Shown here one piece after another: positions 47,449 through 56,230 of a DNA stretch of 56,230 nt. Source of the DNA: Bacteroidaceae bacterium (GTDB lineage: Bacteria > Bacteroidota > Bacteroidia > Bacteroidales > Bacteroidaceae); contig JAFZPZ010000096.1 in assembly GCA_017552435.1 (NCBI GenBank), positions 1 to 56,230 on the forward strand, written 5' to 3'. Below the pieces are notes generated by a model that saw nothing but the letters and a program-made list of their open reading frames with translations, had not been told where the DNA came from and did not search any database. Within the stretch, counting starts at the first letter, position 1. Each line of letters starts with the position of its first letter. Both the position numbers and the translations under genes were made by a program.

Positions 47449-48330
47449 TTATTCTTCACTCTTCACTAAAAGAGGTGCCACTTTTTTCGTCCCCAGCGCA
47501 TTCATATATTCCATATCTCCTGTCCCTTCCCAAGTATCGGTCTTGGCACTGAGATTATCAATATGGTTTACAACGATGGCTTCTTGAGTGCAAGGGACAA
47601 CGGGGCTTCCGAACTCTCGATTTCCATGATGCGCCAGAACACAGTGAACGATGCGCTTCGTCTCTTCCTTGTCAAAGCCTTTGCCATCAAGGATGTTCTG
47701 CAACCAATGTGCTCCGATGTAGATGTGCCCAAGCAGATACATATCAGGCTGAGGCTCGCCCTGTTTGCTGTATTCGCTCATCTTGCCACAGTCGTGGAAA
47801 AGAATAGCCAAAATACAATGTTCAACCTTGATGCTGTATGGCAAACAAGGATAGAGTCCTTCGAGCATGCGAAGCATCTGGTGGGTATGGTTGAGCAAAC
47901 CTCCAGGATAGGCATGATGCATACTGGTGGCTGCTGGATAGAGGCTGAATGGCTCGAAGAAGCGACCGGCAAACTCCTCTATGATATCTATCAACGCCCT
48001 ATCACTGCAGAAACCTACCAGTTTCTGGATGGTGTTGTCCCACACATCGCGGCGGATAGGACGAGGCAACAGGTTATAGAGGGGGTGGTCAAGCAAAGGT
48101 TCACCGCAGGCCTTGAGGTCGCGGAAATCGCACGATTTCTTACCATCATTGTCCTTGATGTTGTAAAAAACAACAAGTCCACCCACCTGTGGCTCTGCCG
48201 TAGGGGGCATATCCCAAACAGCTACGTTGATGGTTTCCGTGAGCGAGGCCACCTTAAGCGATGCATAGGGCGAACCTGTCTTCGTTGTACCGTTACTGCG
48301 ACTAATAACAAGGTATTCCTTATTGTTCAT
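47449..48330 (-). CDS. YhaM-like HD-domain 3'-5' exoribonuclease
   Basis: 293 aa. An N-terminal OB-fold nucleic-acid domain (residues 1-90) is followed by an HD domain with HHAYPGGLLNHT and LFHDCGKMSEY (about 138 and 178), plus AHHGNREFGSP. This order matches the YhaM/CbfA exonuclease family. The last residues are ordinary. A divergent promoter region lies between this gene and tadA. Confidence 0.88.
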   Translation of the reverse strand: MNNKEYLVISRSNGTTKTGSPYASLKVASLTETINVAVWDMPPTAEPQVGGLVVFYNIKDNDGKKSCDFRDLKACGEPLLDHPLYNLLPRPIRRDVWDNTIQKLVGFCSDRALIDIIEEFAGRFFEPFSLYPAATSMHHAYPGGLLNHTHQMLRMLEGLYPCLPYSIKVEHCILAILFHDCGKMSEYSKQGEPQPDMYLLGHIYIGAHWLQNILDGKGFDKEETKRIVHCVLAHHGNREFGSPVVPCTQEAIVVNHIDNLSAKTDTWEGTGDMEYMNALGTKKVAPLLVKSEE

Positions 48331-48380
48331 CTTTCATTTACCATTTAATCATTTACCTTATTTAATGGCATTTCTCTTCG

Positions 48381-48408
48381 CAAAGTTACAAAAAAATCCC
48401 TAACTTTG
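48381..48408. promoter_or_regulatory. Face-to-back promoters of yhaM-like and tadA
   Basis: TAACTTTG occurs on the minus strand (48381-48388) and on the plus strand (48401-48408), only 12 bp apart, so each -7 box overlaps the other's -33 region. Occupancy may be mutually exclusive. Confidence 0.6.
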
Positions 48409-48468
48409 CAGCAGAAAAAGGGAAAAAAGACACTGCAAAGTATTAAATGGTAAATCGTAAATGGCTAA

Positions 48469-48909
48469 ATGGTAAATGAAATTGACAATTTCTACATGAA
48501 ACAGGCTTTAGCGGAGGCAAATGAAGCCTATAAGCAAGGAGAGATTCCTATCGGGGCAGTTGTTGTGTGCAAAGATCGCATCATCGCTAAAAGTCATAAC
48601 CTTACAGAATTACTCCACGATGTTACCGCCCATGCAGAAATGCAAGCCATAACGGCTGCAGCAGAACACCTTGGCGGGAAGTACCTGACCGATTGTACAC
48701 TTTATGTTACGGTGGAGCCTTGTGTGATGTGTGCGGGAGCCTTGGGGTGGTCGCAGATAAGCCGGATTGTCTATGGAGCTTCCGACGAAAAGCGTGGCTA
48801 TAGTCGTTTTGCTCCGAAAGCTTTACATCCGCGCACTGAAGTCACAAGTGGCGTGATGGCTGAGGAGTGCACCGAGCTGATGCAGAGGTTTTTCAGAGAG
48901 AAAAGGTAG
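48469..48909 (+). CDS. tadA: tRNA adenosine(34) deaminase
   Basis: 146 aa from the ATG at 48469, or 137 aa from the ATG at 48496; the first lies inside a TAAATGG-type repeat, so the start is uncertain. The deaminase zinc site is complete: HAEMQ (about residues 55-59) and PCVMC (about 84-88). It makes inosine at the wobble base of tRNA-Arg. The stop is 4 bp from the stop of the convergent M20 gene. Confidence 0.93.
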   Translation: MVNEIDNFYMKQALAEANEAYKQGEIPIGAVVVCKDRIIAKSHNLTELLHDVTAHAEMQAITAAAEHLGGKYLTDCTLYVTVEPCVMCAGALGWSQISRIVYGASDEKRGYSRFAPKALHPRTEVTSGVMAEECTELMQRFFREKR

Positions 48910-48913
48910 AAAA

Positions 48914-49981
48914 TTAAATCCCCTCGCCTTTGGAGAGGACTAGGGTGAGGTTGTTTATTGCCTCCCTTATTTCCACCAGTTCGATATATTCGTCGGCGGT
49001 ATGGCTGCGGCTGCTCTGGCCGGGACCCATCTTGAGGCTCGGGAAAGGCATGAGGGCCTGGTCGCTGAGGGTGGGCGAACCGAAGGGCTTGCCGCCCATC
49101 GCTATGATGCGCTGAACAAGGGGATGATTGATGTCGATGCCTGAAGAGCCGAGACGGGTGCTGCGAGCCTTGACTTCCGAGCCAACGTGCTCCCTGATTC
49201 TGTCAAGGAGCTCTTGGTTCGTGTAGCATTCATTGGAGCGCACATCGACGGTGAAGGTGCAGGTGTCGGGGATGACATTGTGCTGCGTTCCGGCATTGAT
49301 GATAGTCACAGTCATCTTCACCGGACCAAGCAGAGGAGATTCTTTCTCCCACTTATAATTGCGGAACCATGCGATGTCGTCCATAGCGCGATAGATGGCA
49401 TTGTCGCCCTCGTCGCGGGCAGCATGACCGCTCTTGCCTCTGGCCGTGACATCAAGCACCATCAGTCCCTTTTCGGCGATGGCGGGCTGCATTCCGGTCG
49501 GTTCACCCACCAAAGCCACATCTATCTTTGGCAGCAAGGGCAGAACACTTTCTATGCCACTTTTCCCGCTTACTTCCTCCTCGGCACTGGCCAGGAAGAC
49601 GAGATTGTAATTTGTCGGTTTGTCCTTGAGTGCGGCGAAGACATGGAGCAAAGTGACTAGGCTTGCGCCGTCGTCGTTGCTGCCCAGGCCGTAGATGCGG
49701 TCACCTTCCCGCGTCGGAGTGAAAGGATTGCGCTGCCATCCCGCCACAGGCTTGACGGTATCGATATGCGCGTTCAGGAGCAAAGTCTGTTTCGCGGCAT
49801 CGAAGCATGGGCTGACCGACCACAGGTTGTTCCCGTCGCGCTTCACCTCAAGTCCAAGCTCACAACTCATATAGTCCTGCAGCAAGTCGGCAGCCGCCGT
49901 TTCCTCCCTGCTGATGCGAGGCACTTCGATAAGTCTGCAAAGTAAATCCACAGCCTTTGCTGTCAACATTTCGATGTCCAT
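48914..49981 (-). CDS. M20-family metallohydrolase (ArgE-like deacylase)
   Basis: 355 aa with the metal-site motifs LNAHIDTV (about residues 78-85), GSNDDGAS (about 111), and ASAEEEVSG (about 134). Closest in layout to acetylornithine or succinylornithine deacetylase, which would serve arginine synthesis; substrate is not proven by the sequence. The last residues, about LSKGEGI, and the stop codon come from a GC-rich genomic repeat (48917-48952). Confidence 0.87.
   Translation of the reverse strand: MDIEMLTAKAVDLLCRLIEVPRISREETAAADLLQDYMSCELGLEVKRDGNNLWSVSPCFDAAKQTLLLNAHIDTVKPVAGWQRNPFTPTREGDRIYGLGSNDDGASLVTLLHVFAALKDKPTNYNLVFLASAEEEVSGKSGIESVLPLLPKIDVALVGEPTGMQPAIAEKGLMVLDVTARGKSGHAARDEGDNAIYRAMDDIAWFRNYKWEKESPLLGPVKMTVTIINAGTQHNVIPDTCTFTVDVRSNECYTNQELLDRIREHVGSEVKARSTRLGSSGIDINHPLVQRIIAMGGKPFGSPTLSDQALMPFPSLKMGPGQSSRSHTADEYIELVEIREAINNLTLVLSKGEGI
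48917..48952. repeat. GC-rich repeat forming the end of the M20 gene
   Basis: It contains CCCCTCGCCTTTGGAGAGGA and the AGGGTGAGG arm. It encodes the last residues of the deacylase and touches its stop codon, and it lies between two convergent genes. Confidence 0.6.
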
Positions 49982-50075
49982 TCTCTCTCCCTTTTGGGGG
50001 CAAAGTTACAAAAAAAACAAATATCTTTACTCGAAAACATAAAAATATGAATTATGAATTATGAATTAAAAATCC

Positions 50076-50083
50076 TACCTTTG
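50076..50083 (+). promoter_or_regulatory. -7 box of the acyl-CoA ligase operon
   Basis: TACCTTTG is a perfect -7 box, 46 bp before the ATG. Tandem ATGAATT repeats (50045-50068) occupy the -33 region and TAATC repeats the leader. Confidence 0.6.
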
Positions 50084-50129
50084 TGCTATCAAACGCTAAT
50101 CTTTAATCCTTAATCTCTAATCCTAACGC

Positions 50130-51938
50130 ATGCAGAACCCCAGTCCCCTACCCTCTCTCATACAGAGTCAGGCCGAAAAATACGGCAACCGGGCCGCGAT
50201 GCTTTATCGCGACGACGAACAGCAGACATGGAAGGAAATATCGTGGAACAGCTATGCCCGGACGGTTAGTCGCGTCTCGGCATCCATGCTGGAACTGGGC
50301 ATCGGCGTGCAAGAAAACATTGCCGTCTTCTCACAGAACATGCCGGAGTGCATGTATGTGGACTTCGGAGCCTACGGCATTCGGGCTGTCACCATTCCCT
50401 TCTATGCCACTGCCAGCGAGATGCAGGTAAAGTACATGGTCAGCGATGCCAAGATTCGCTACATTTTCGTCGGCGAACAGTACCAATACGACACGGCCTA
50501 TCGCATTCTCAAGATCGAGCACTCTATGCGGAAGCTCATCATCTTCGACCGCACTGTCCAGAAAGACCCTCAGGACAATGTGAGCCTCTACTTCGACGAG
50601 TTCCTCGCCCTCTCCGACGGGAAGGACCACACCGATGAGATTGCCCAGCTTACTGCCGAGTCCGAGGAGGACGACCTGGCAAACATCCTCTACACGAGTG
50701 GCACGACGGGCATCAGCAAAGGAGTGATGCTGACGCACAAGATGTACAATGCCGCCTTCCGGGGACATGTGGGGGCTTTGCCGCTCTCGGACAAGGATCT
50801 CATCATGAATTTCCTACCCTTCACCCATGTCTTCGAGCGCGGCTGGTCGTACTTATGCATCAAGACAGGCTGTACGTTGGCCGTCAACCGCCGTCCGCAG
50901 GACATCCTGCAGAGCCTCCAAGAAGTTCATCCTACTTGTATGTGCGCAGTACCTCGCTTTTGGGAGAAGGTCTATAGCGGCGTGCAGGAGAAGATGAACA
51001 CCTCCAGCCCCATCCAGCGGCGAATGCTCGAAGATGCGCTCCGCATCGGCAAAGAATACAATGTGGATTACAAGATGCGAGGCCTCACGCCGCCCTTGGC
51101 GCTCAAGATGCGCTACCTCTTCTACGAGAAGACCGTCATTGCCCTACTACTCAAGACGCTGGGACTGGAGAGAGGCAACTTCTTCCCCACTGCCGGAGCA
51201 GCCATTCCTCCTGTTATCGAAGAATTTGTTCGTTCGGCAGGTATCCTGATGATTACCGGCTACGGACTCACCGAGAGCACAGCCACCGTTTCTTGCGATC
51301 GTTGGAACAAACCCATTTCACTCGGCTCCATCGGACGACCACTCGATGGTGTACAAGTCAAGTTTGGCGAGAACGATGAAATCCTGCTTAAAGGTGACAC
51401 TATCACCAAAGGATACTACCGCAAAGCAGAAATCACAGCGATGGCAATCGATGACGAAGGATGGTTCCATACGGGCGACGCCGGCTATATACAAAACGGC
51501 GAGCTTTTCATGACTGAACGCATCAAGGACCTCTTTAAGACAAGCAACGGTAAGTACATCGCCCCGCAGATGCTCGAGTCGAAGTTCTGCGTCGATCGCT
51601 ACATCGACCAGATTGTTATCATTGCAGACCAACACAAATTCGTATCGGCTCTCGTCATCCCTGAGTACAAACTTCTTGAAGACATCGCCAAGAAACGCGG
51701 CATCGCCTACAGCTCGCGTGCCGATCTCTGTGCCAACGAACAGATAGTGCAGTTTGTCATGGACCGTATTGAAACCATCCAACAGGACCTCGCTTCCTAC
51801 GAACAGGTGAAACGCATCACCCTCCTACCCGAACCCTTCAGCATGGAACGCGGCGAACTCACCAACACCCTCAAAGTCAAACGCCCCGTCCTCAACGAAC
51901 TCTACAAGGAACAAATAGATAAGATGTACGAAGAATGA
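50130..51938 (+). CDS. Long-chain acyl-CoA synthetase (AMP-binding)
   Basis: 602 aa. The AMP-binding signature YTSGTTGISKGVML (about residues 190-203), the A5-type TGYGLTE (about 375-381), and WFHTGDAG (about 449-456) and KTSNGKYIAP (about 470-479) are present in the right order. It activates long-chain fatty acids to acyl-CoA. It starts after a leader of TAATC-type tandem repeats and its stop overlaps the prfB start (ATGA). Confidence 0.92.
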   Translation: MQNPSPLPSLIQSQAEKYGNRAAMLYRDDEQQTWKEISWNSYARTVSRVSASMLELGIGVQENIAVFSQNMPECMYVDFGAYGIRAVTIPFYATASEMQVKYMVSDAKIRYIFVGEQYQYDTAYRILKIEHSMRKLIIFDRTVQKDPQDNVSLYFDEFLALSDGKDHTDEIAQLTAESEEDDLANILYTSGTTGISKGVMLTHKMYNAAFRGHVGALPLSDKDLIMNFLPFTHVFERGWSYLCIKTGCTLAVNRRPQDILQSLQEVHPTCMCAVPRFWEKVYSGVQEKMNTSSPIQRRMLEDALRIGKEYNVDYKMRGLTPPLALKMRYLFYEKTVIALLLKTLGLERGNFFPTAGAAIPPVIEEFVRSAGILMITGYGLTESTATVSCDRWNKPISLGSIGRPLDGVQVKFGENDEILLKGDTITKGYYRKAEITAMAIDDEGWFHTGDAGYIQNGELFMTERIKDLFKTSNGKYIAPQMLESKFCVDRYIDQIVIIADQHKFVSALVIPEYKLLEDIAKKRGIAYSSRADLCANEQIVQFVMDRIETIQQDLASYEQVKRITLLPEPFSMERGELTNTLKVKRPVLNELYKEQIDKMYEE

Positions 51939-53044
51939 TTACCCAAGATCAACTCAAAGAAGTCAAGGACCGCACCGAACAGCTCAACCGCTACCTTGAC
52001 ATCGACTCGAAAAAGATACAATACGAAGAGGAACAGCTCCGCACCCAGGCTCCCGGCTTTTGGGACGACCAGAAACGTGCCGAAGCGCAGATGAAACTCG
52101 TCAAGGGCCTTGAGAAATGGCTCAAAGGTTATGCCGAAGTCAAGACGCTTTGTGACGAGCTCGACACCGCCTTCGAATTTTATAAGGAGGAACTTGTCAC
52201 GGAAGAAGAGGTGGATGCCATCTATGCCAAAGCCATCGCCGCCATAGAGGAACTGGAACTCAAGAACATGCTCCGCCGCGAGGAGGACAGCATGGATGCC
52301 GTGCTCAAAATCAATTCCGGCGCTGGCGGCACAGAGGCTCAGGACTGGGCACAGATGCTCATGCGAATGTATATGCGCTATGCCGAGACGCACGGATATA
52401 AGTGCGTGGTCAGCAACATCCTCGACGGCGACGATGCTGGCATCAAGTCCTGCACGCTCGAGATTCAGGGCGAGTTCGCCTACGGCTACCTCAAGAGCGA
52501 GAACGGCGTCCATCGCCTTGTCCGCGTCTCTCCCTACAATGCCCAGGGCAAGCGCATGACCAGCTTCGCCTCTGTCTTCGTCACCCCGCTCGTGGATGAC
52601 ACCATCGAAGTCAACATCGAACAGGCACGTATCTCGTGGGACACCTTCCGCAGTTCTGGTGCTGGCGGACAGAACGTCAACAAGGTAGAATCCGGTGTCC
52701 GCTTGCGCTACCAGTACAAAGATCCCTACACGGGCGAGGAAGAAGAAATCCTCATCGAGAACACCGAGACGCGCGACCAACCCAAGAACAAGGAGAACGC
52801 GATGCGCTTGCTCCGCTCCATTCTATATGATAAAGAGCTGAAGCATCGTATGGCAGAGCAGGCGAAAGTCGAGGCTGGTAAGAAGAAAATTGAGTGGGGC
52901 AGTCAGATCCGTAGCTATGTCTTCGACGACCGCCGCGTCAAAGACCACCGCACCAACTATCAGACCAGCGACGTCGGCGGTGTCATGGACGGCAAAATCG
53001 ACGCCTTCATCAAGGCATACCTCATGGAGTTCGGCGCAGAATAG
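51935..53044 (+). CDS. prfB: Peptide chain release factor 2
   Basis: 369 aa, full-length in a single frame. The GGQ motif lies in SGAGGQNVNK (about residues 245-250). The stop-recognition tripeptide, SPF in E. coli, reads SPY in RVSPYNAQGKR (about 199-201). The region where many bacteria have a programmed frameshift reads RYLDIDSK, with CTT GAC in frame instead of CTT TGA C. So the autoregulatory frameshift is absent. It releases peptides at UGA and UAA. Translation is probably coupled to the upstream ligase through the ATGA overlap. Confidence 0.94.
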   Translation: MITQDQLKEVKDRTEQLNRYLDIDSKKIQYEEEQLRTQAPGFWDDQKRAEAQMKLVKGLEKWLKGYAEVKTLCDELDTAFEFYKEELVTEEEVDAIYAKAIAAIEELELKNMLRREEDSMDAVLKINSGAGGTEAQDWAQMLMRMYMRYAETHGYKCVVSNILDGDDAGIKSCTLEIQGEFAYGYLKSENGVHRLVRVSPYNAQGKRMTSFASVFVTPLVDDTIEVNIEQARISWDTFRSSGAGGQNVNKVESGVRLRYQYKDPYTGEEEEILIENTETRDQPKNKENAMRLLRSILYDKELKHRMAEQAKVEAGKKKIEWGSQIRSYVFDDRRVKDHRTNYQTSDVGGVMDGKIDAFIKAYLMEFGAE

Positions 53045-53045
53045 A

Positions 53046-53073
53046 AGACCCCCCGACCCCCTTTAGGGGGAGA
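53046..53073. repeat. Intergenic GC-rich repeat after prfB
   Basis: A CCCCCCGACCCCCTTTAGGGGG type copy, 2 bp past the prfB stop. Nearly the same as the copy inside the lacZ-like gene. Confidence 0.65.
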
Positions 53074-53123
53074 ATACCATCACTCTCATTAAGCCCATTA
53101 AACCTATTAAACCTATCAACCCT

Positions 53124-53621
53124 ATGCCTCTCCTCGAAATCGAACGCAAATTCCTCGTCACAGGCGAGTTCAAGAGCCTCGCCACCAGTTCCACCCACAT
53201 AGAGCAAGGCTACATTGCTTCCGGCAATGGACGTACTGTCCGCGTCCGTATCAGAGACGACAAGGGCTACCTCACCATCAAAGGTCCCAGCAACGAGGCA
53301 GGTCTTGCACGCTTTGAATGGGAAAAGGAGATTACTCTGGAGGAAGCAAGGGCTCTGATGAACATCTGCGAACCCGGTCGAGTAAAGAAAACACGCTGGC
53401 TCGTGCCCTCAACAGACGACCGTCACACGTGGGAGGTCGATGTCTTCGAGGGCGACAACGAGGGGCTCGTTATGGCAGAGATAGAGTTGGAAAGCGAGAA
53501 CGACACCTTCGAAAAACCCGATTTCATCGGCAAGGAAGTCACCGGCGACCGCCGCTACTACAACAGCCACATGCGGAAATATCCCTATAAACTATGGAGA
53601 GAGGACAATAAAGGCGACTGA
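53124..53621 (+). CDS. CYTH-domain triphosphate-binding protein
   Basis: 165 aa with the CYTH hallmark EIERKFLV (residues 5-12) and alternating charged strands (VRVRIRDD, LTIKG, FEWEKEI, EVDVFEG, MAEIELE) lining a tunnel for metal and triphosphate. Members are inorganic triphosphatases or class IV adenylate cyclases; triphosphatase is more common. Its stop lies in the stem of the terminator at 53607-53640. A leader of tandem TTAAACCTA repeats precedes the ATG. Confidence 0.9.
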   Translation: MPLLEIERKFLVTGEFKSLATSSTHIEQGYIASGNGRTVRVRIRDDKGYLTIKGPSNEAGLARFEWEKEITLEEARALMNICEPGRVKKTRWLVPSTDDRHTWEVDVFEGDNEGLVMAEIELESENDTFEKPDFIGKEVTGDRRYYNSHMRKYPYKLWREDNKGD

Positions 53622-53640
53622 AATTCAGCCGCCTTTATTT
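53607..53640. terminator. Bidirectional terminator, CYTH gene and metG
   Basis: AATAAAGGCG pairs with CGCCTTTATT, with inner CTGAA/TTCAG, and T runs on both strands. The CYTH stop codon lies within the stem. It separates two convergent genes. Confidence 0.8.
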
Positions 53641-53657
53641 GTATGTAGTGTTTGCTT

Positions 53658-55724
53658 TTATCCGACTTGACTGCCGCCCTTGACGTCGTCGAGGGTTGTA
53701 GTGACGCTGAGGTCGCCGTTGTAGTTGACAGCACTAAGAATCATGCCCTGACTCTCCTCTCCCATCATCTGGCGAGGAGCAAAGTTGGCAATGAATAGGA
53801 CTCTCTTGCCTACAAGCTGCTCCGGCTCATACCACTGGGCTATGCCAGAGAGGATGGTACGGTCTTTACCAGAACCGTCATCAAGGGTAAACTTCAGCAG
53901 TTTCTTGCTCTTCTTAATCTTTTCGCAAGCCTTCACAAGACCCACACGGATATCCAACTTCTCAAAGTCCTCGAAGGGGATGATATCCTTCACGGGAGCG
54001 GCCTTATAGTTAGCGGCCTCGTTGGCCTTGATGGTATCTTCCAACTTCTTTATCTGAGCAGCTACCACTTCATCCTCAATCTTGGTAAAGAGCAACTCGG
54101 GCTTTGGCAGCTGTTTGCCTGCAGGTAGGATGTCGGTGCGTCCGAGGAGTTCCCATGAGAAGGTGTCGAGGCTTATCATCTCGCGGAGTCTCTTACTGCT
54201 GAAAGGCAGGAAGGGCTCGAAGGCAATAGCCAGATTGGCTGTCAGCTGCAAAGATATATTGATGATGGTCTTTACACGCTCAGGATCGGTCTTGATAACC
54301 TTCCAAGGTTCACAGTCGGCAATATATTTATTTCCGATACGAGCCAGATTCATAGCCTCCTTCTGTGCCTCACGGAACTTGAAGCCTTCCAGCAAAGCTT
54401 CCAAACGTTCCTTTACACCTTGGAACTCAGCCAAAGTCTCGCGGTCGTAATCGTTCAACTCGCCACAGGCAGGTACCACGCCTTCGTAATATTTCTGGGT
54501 GAGCTGCAGGGCACGATTCACAAAGTTACCATACACAGCCACCAACTCGTTGTTGCAACGAGCCTGGAAATCAGCCCAGGTAAAGTCATTGTCCTTGGTC
54601 TCAGGTGCATTGGCGGTAAGCACATAACGAAGTTCATCCTGACGATTGGGCAGTTCTTCCAGATACTCATTCAGCCAAACGGCATAGTTCTTAGAGGTGG
54701 AAATCTTATTACCCTCCAGGTTCAGGAACTCATTGCTGGGCACATTATCGGGTAGGATATAGTCACCATGTGCCTTCAGCATAGCAGGGAATACGATGCA
54801 ATGGAACACAATGTTGTCCTTGCCGATAAAATGAATAAGACGTGTTTCAGGGTCTTTCCACCAAGTTTCCCACGAGCCCAGTTCAGGATGTGCATCGCAC
54901 AACTCCTTGGTGTTGCTGATGTAACCAATGGGAGCATCAAACCACACATAAAGCACCTTGCCCTCAGCACCTTCGATGGGCACAGGAATACCCCAGTCGA
55001 GGTCGCGCGTCACAGCACGGGGACGCAAGCCGCCGTCCAGCCAACTCTTGCACTGACCATAGACATTAGAACGCCACTCCTTGTGGTCTTCCAGAATCCA
55101 TTTCTCCAGCCAAGGCTGATCTTTATCCAAGGGCAGATACCAGTGCTTGGTCGGCTTACGCACAAACGAAAGCGGTTCCCCAGTCTCAGCGTTATAAGGG
55201 TTGATGAGTTCCTCTGGTTCAAGCGCGCGACCGCACCCGTTCTCACATTGGTTGCCGTATGCGTCGGTTCGGTGGCAGTATGGGCACTCGCCTTTGATGT
55301 CGCGGTCGGTCATAAAGCGACCCGTGTCAGGGTTGAAAGGCTGTTCCGTCACCTGCTCAACAAACTTACCGTCGTCATAGAGTTTGCGGAAGAAATCGCT
55401 GGCCAACTTGTGATGTGTCTTGCTGGTGGTACGACTATATACATCGAATGAAATACCGAACTTCTCGAAGCTGTCCTTAATAAGATAATGGTAGCGGTCC
55501 ACAACCTCCTGAACGGTAATACCCTCCTTGCGGGCACGTATGGTAACGGGCACGCCGTGCTCGTCGCTTCCGCCGATGAACAGAACGTCGCGACCCTTCA
55601 GACGCAGGTAGCGGACATAGATATCGGCTGGCACATACACACCTGCCAGATGGCCTATATGAACAGGTCCGTTAGCGTATGGCAAAGCGGACGTAACAAG
55701 GGTTCTTTTGAATTTCTTTTTCAT
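53658..55724 (-). CDS. metG: Methionyl-tRNA synthetase
   Basis: 688 aa. Class I signatures HIGH (residues 22-25) and KISTS (about 341-345), a zinc finger CPYC-x9-CENGC (about 145-163), anticodon-binding helices and a C-terminal EMAP/Trbp111-type tRNA-binding domain (from about 575, [10 protein letters not shown]). Function is charging of tRNA-Met, the tRNA disrupted and restored by the element in this window. Length is normal for the type with the extra domain. Confidence 0.95.
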   Translation of the reverse strand: MKKKFKRTLVTSALPYANGPVHIGHLAGVYVPADIYVRYLRLKGRDVLFIGGSDEHGVPVTIRARKEGITVQEVVDRYHYLIKDSFEKFGISFDVYSRTTSKTHHKLASDFFRKLYDDGKFVEQVTEQPFNPDTGRFMTDRDIKGECPYCHRTDAYGNQCENGCGRALEPEELINPYNAETGEPLSFVRKPTKHWYLPLDKDQPWLEKWILEDHKEWRSNVYGQCKSWLDGGLRPRAVTRDLDWGIPVPIEGAEGKVLYVWFDAPIGYISNTKELCDAHPELGSWETWWKDPETRLIHFIGKDNIVFHCIVFPAMLKAHGDYILPDNVPSNEFLNLEGNKISTSKNYAVWLNEYLEELPNRQDELRYVLTANAPETKDNDFTWADFQARCNNELVAVYGNFVNRALQLTQKYYEGVVPACGELNDYDRETLAEFQGVKERLEALLEGFKFREAQKEAMNLARIGNKYIADCEPWKVIKTDPERVKTIINISLQLTANLAIAFEPFLPFSSKRLREMISLDTFSWELLGRTDILPAGKQLPKPELLFTKIEDEVVAAQIKKLEDTIKANEAANYKAAPVKDIIPFEDFEKLDIRVGLVKACEKIKKSKKLLKFTLDDGSGKDRTILSGIAQWYEPEQLVGKRVLFIANFAPRQMMGEESQGMILSAVNYNGDLSVTTTLDDVKGGSQVG

Positions 55725-55743
55725 GTTTTTACATTATTTCGCG

Positions 55744-55774
55744 CAAAGGTACGACTTTTTTTCTTATAAACAAA
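55744..55774 (-). promoter_or_regulatory. metG promoter
   Basis: On the minus strand TTTG (55771-55774), 19 bp, TACCTTTG (55744-55751): a perfect consensus match, 20 bp before the start codon. The 5S terminator overlaps its -33 side. Confidence 0.75.
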
Positions 55775-55805
55775 GAAAGCCTCCGAGATTTCTCTCGAAG
55801 GCTTC
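55775..55805 (-). terminator. rRNA operon terminator
   Basis: On the minus strand AAGCCTTCGAGA pairs with TCTCGGAGGCTT, followed by a T-rich tail. It ends the 5S transcript and overlaps the metG promoter. Confidence 0.7.
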
Positions 55806-55811
55806 CAGAAA

Positions 55812-55921
<110 letters not shown>

Positions 55922-56195
55922 AATTGACTTTCATTGAACATTCAACATTGAACATTGCCCCGCGCATTAAAAGCGCGCCTTGGTGCTGAAGCATCCAAGA
56001 ACATTTTTCTGCCTGCCTGGCCGGACGCGACATCTAATGGTCAATGGTCAATCATCAATGGTCAATCAATATAGGGTTGACATATCTGTGCGAAAGCAAA
56101 TGCGCAGCGTCTCTTCTCTTTCAAAGCTGCAAATATAACAACCTTCGTGCTTTCCTCCCGATTCCGTTCTCCCCTCCTTGGGAGGGGACGGGGGA
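55922..56195 (-). other. 23S-5S spacer with short repeats
   Basis: About 270 bp. It contains AT-rich near-tandem units (TTGAACATTCAACATTG around 55935-55958; AATGGTCAATC around 56038-56068) and a GC-rich repeat copy at 56168-56198. No gene is seen. Confidence 0.6.
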
Positions 56196-56198
56196 GGC
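56168..56198. repeat. GC-rich repeat in the rRNA spacer
   Basis: CTCCCCTCCTTGGGAGGGGA and a GGGGGAGG arm. Same family as the copies in lacZ, feoB, the M20 gene and after prfB. Confidence 0.6.
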
Positions 56199-56230
56199 CG
56201 AAAGTTTCGGGCAATTAGTAGTGCTCGGCT
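56197..56230 (-). rRNA. rrl: 23S rRNA 3' end (partial)
   Basis: Read on the minus strand the last bases give GAGCACTACTAATTGCCCGA, which fits the 3' terminus of a Bacteroidales 23S rRNA just upstream of 5S. Only the end is in the window; assignment rests on position and recalled sequence. Confidence 0.6.

Overview
The window looks like a Bacteroidales chromosome, most like Prevotella and relatives. The reasons are promoters of the TTTG-N19/20-TAnnTTTG type, type IX secretion (T9SS) C-terminal tails on exported proteins, Bacteroidales-type families (Omp28, DUF6029, DUF3853, CotH, GH2 and GH33 enzymes, fused FeoAB), and a 5S rRNA and 23S 3' end of matching type. I had no database, so genus is an inference.

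Region 1 (1-5750, minus strand) is an envelope operon: a TlpA-type thioredoxin, a DUF6029 outer-membrane protein, an Omp28-like lipoprotein and two exported proteins with T9SS-like tails. Three of its products carry CxxC motifs. Region 2 (5750-6190) is non-coding and holds an inverted-repeat-bounded cassette of 21-bp tandem repeats.

Region 3 (about 6212-25017) is an 18.8-kb mobilizable element integrated in a tRNA-Met gene. The displaced 3' half of the old tRNA and its terminator remain at the left end. The right end has a complete but chimeric tRNA with a different, still paired, T stem. Identical 35-bp repeats lie just inside both ends. All genes read rightwards: a HipB/HipS/HipT-like kinase module, a probable structured RNA, integrase 1, an unknown 420-aa protein, a DUF3853 HTH protein, a VapE/D5-like primase-helicase, MobC, relaxase, a membrane protein, and tyrosine recombinase 2. 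There follows a three-gene operon of a PLD-SNF2 helicase, an Eco57I-like adenine methyltransferase and a sirtuin-like protein, which I read as a restriction/anti-phage system. Between recombinase 2 and this operon lie 18-bp inverted repeats around 152 bp containing a perfect -7 box that points away from the operon. This looks like an invertible promoter in the OFF orientation, and is the most interesting part of the window.

Region 4 (25049-31279, plus) is chromosomal: ribF, a THUMP-like methyltransferase, a YifB/ComM ATPase, and an MBOAT/SGNH-like pair for surface-glycan acylation. Region 5 (31346-44960, minus) holds GH2 beta-galactosidase, CotH protein, HD hydrolase and Bax inhibitor-1 protein in a row, then feoAB with a sialidase whose N-terminus looks like a FeoB-associated Cys-rich peptide, then flotillin and an NfeD-like partner.

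Region 6 (45000-56230) holds a NUDIX hydrolase, an acyltransferase/LicD/YhaM-like operon, tadA, an M20 deacylase, a long-chain acyl-CoA ligase translationally coupled to prfB (without the usual frameshift), a CYTH protein, metG, and the end of an rRNA operon. A GC-rich short repeat family occurs between genes, inside lacZ and feoB, at the end of the M20 gene and in the rRNA spacer. Short AT-rich tandem repeats sit directly before several start codons.
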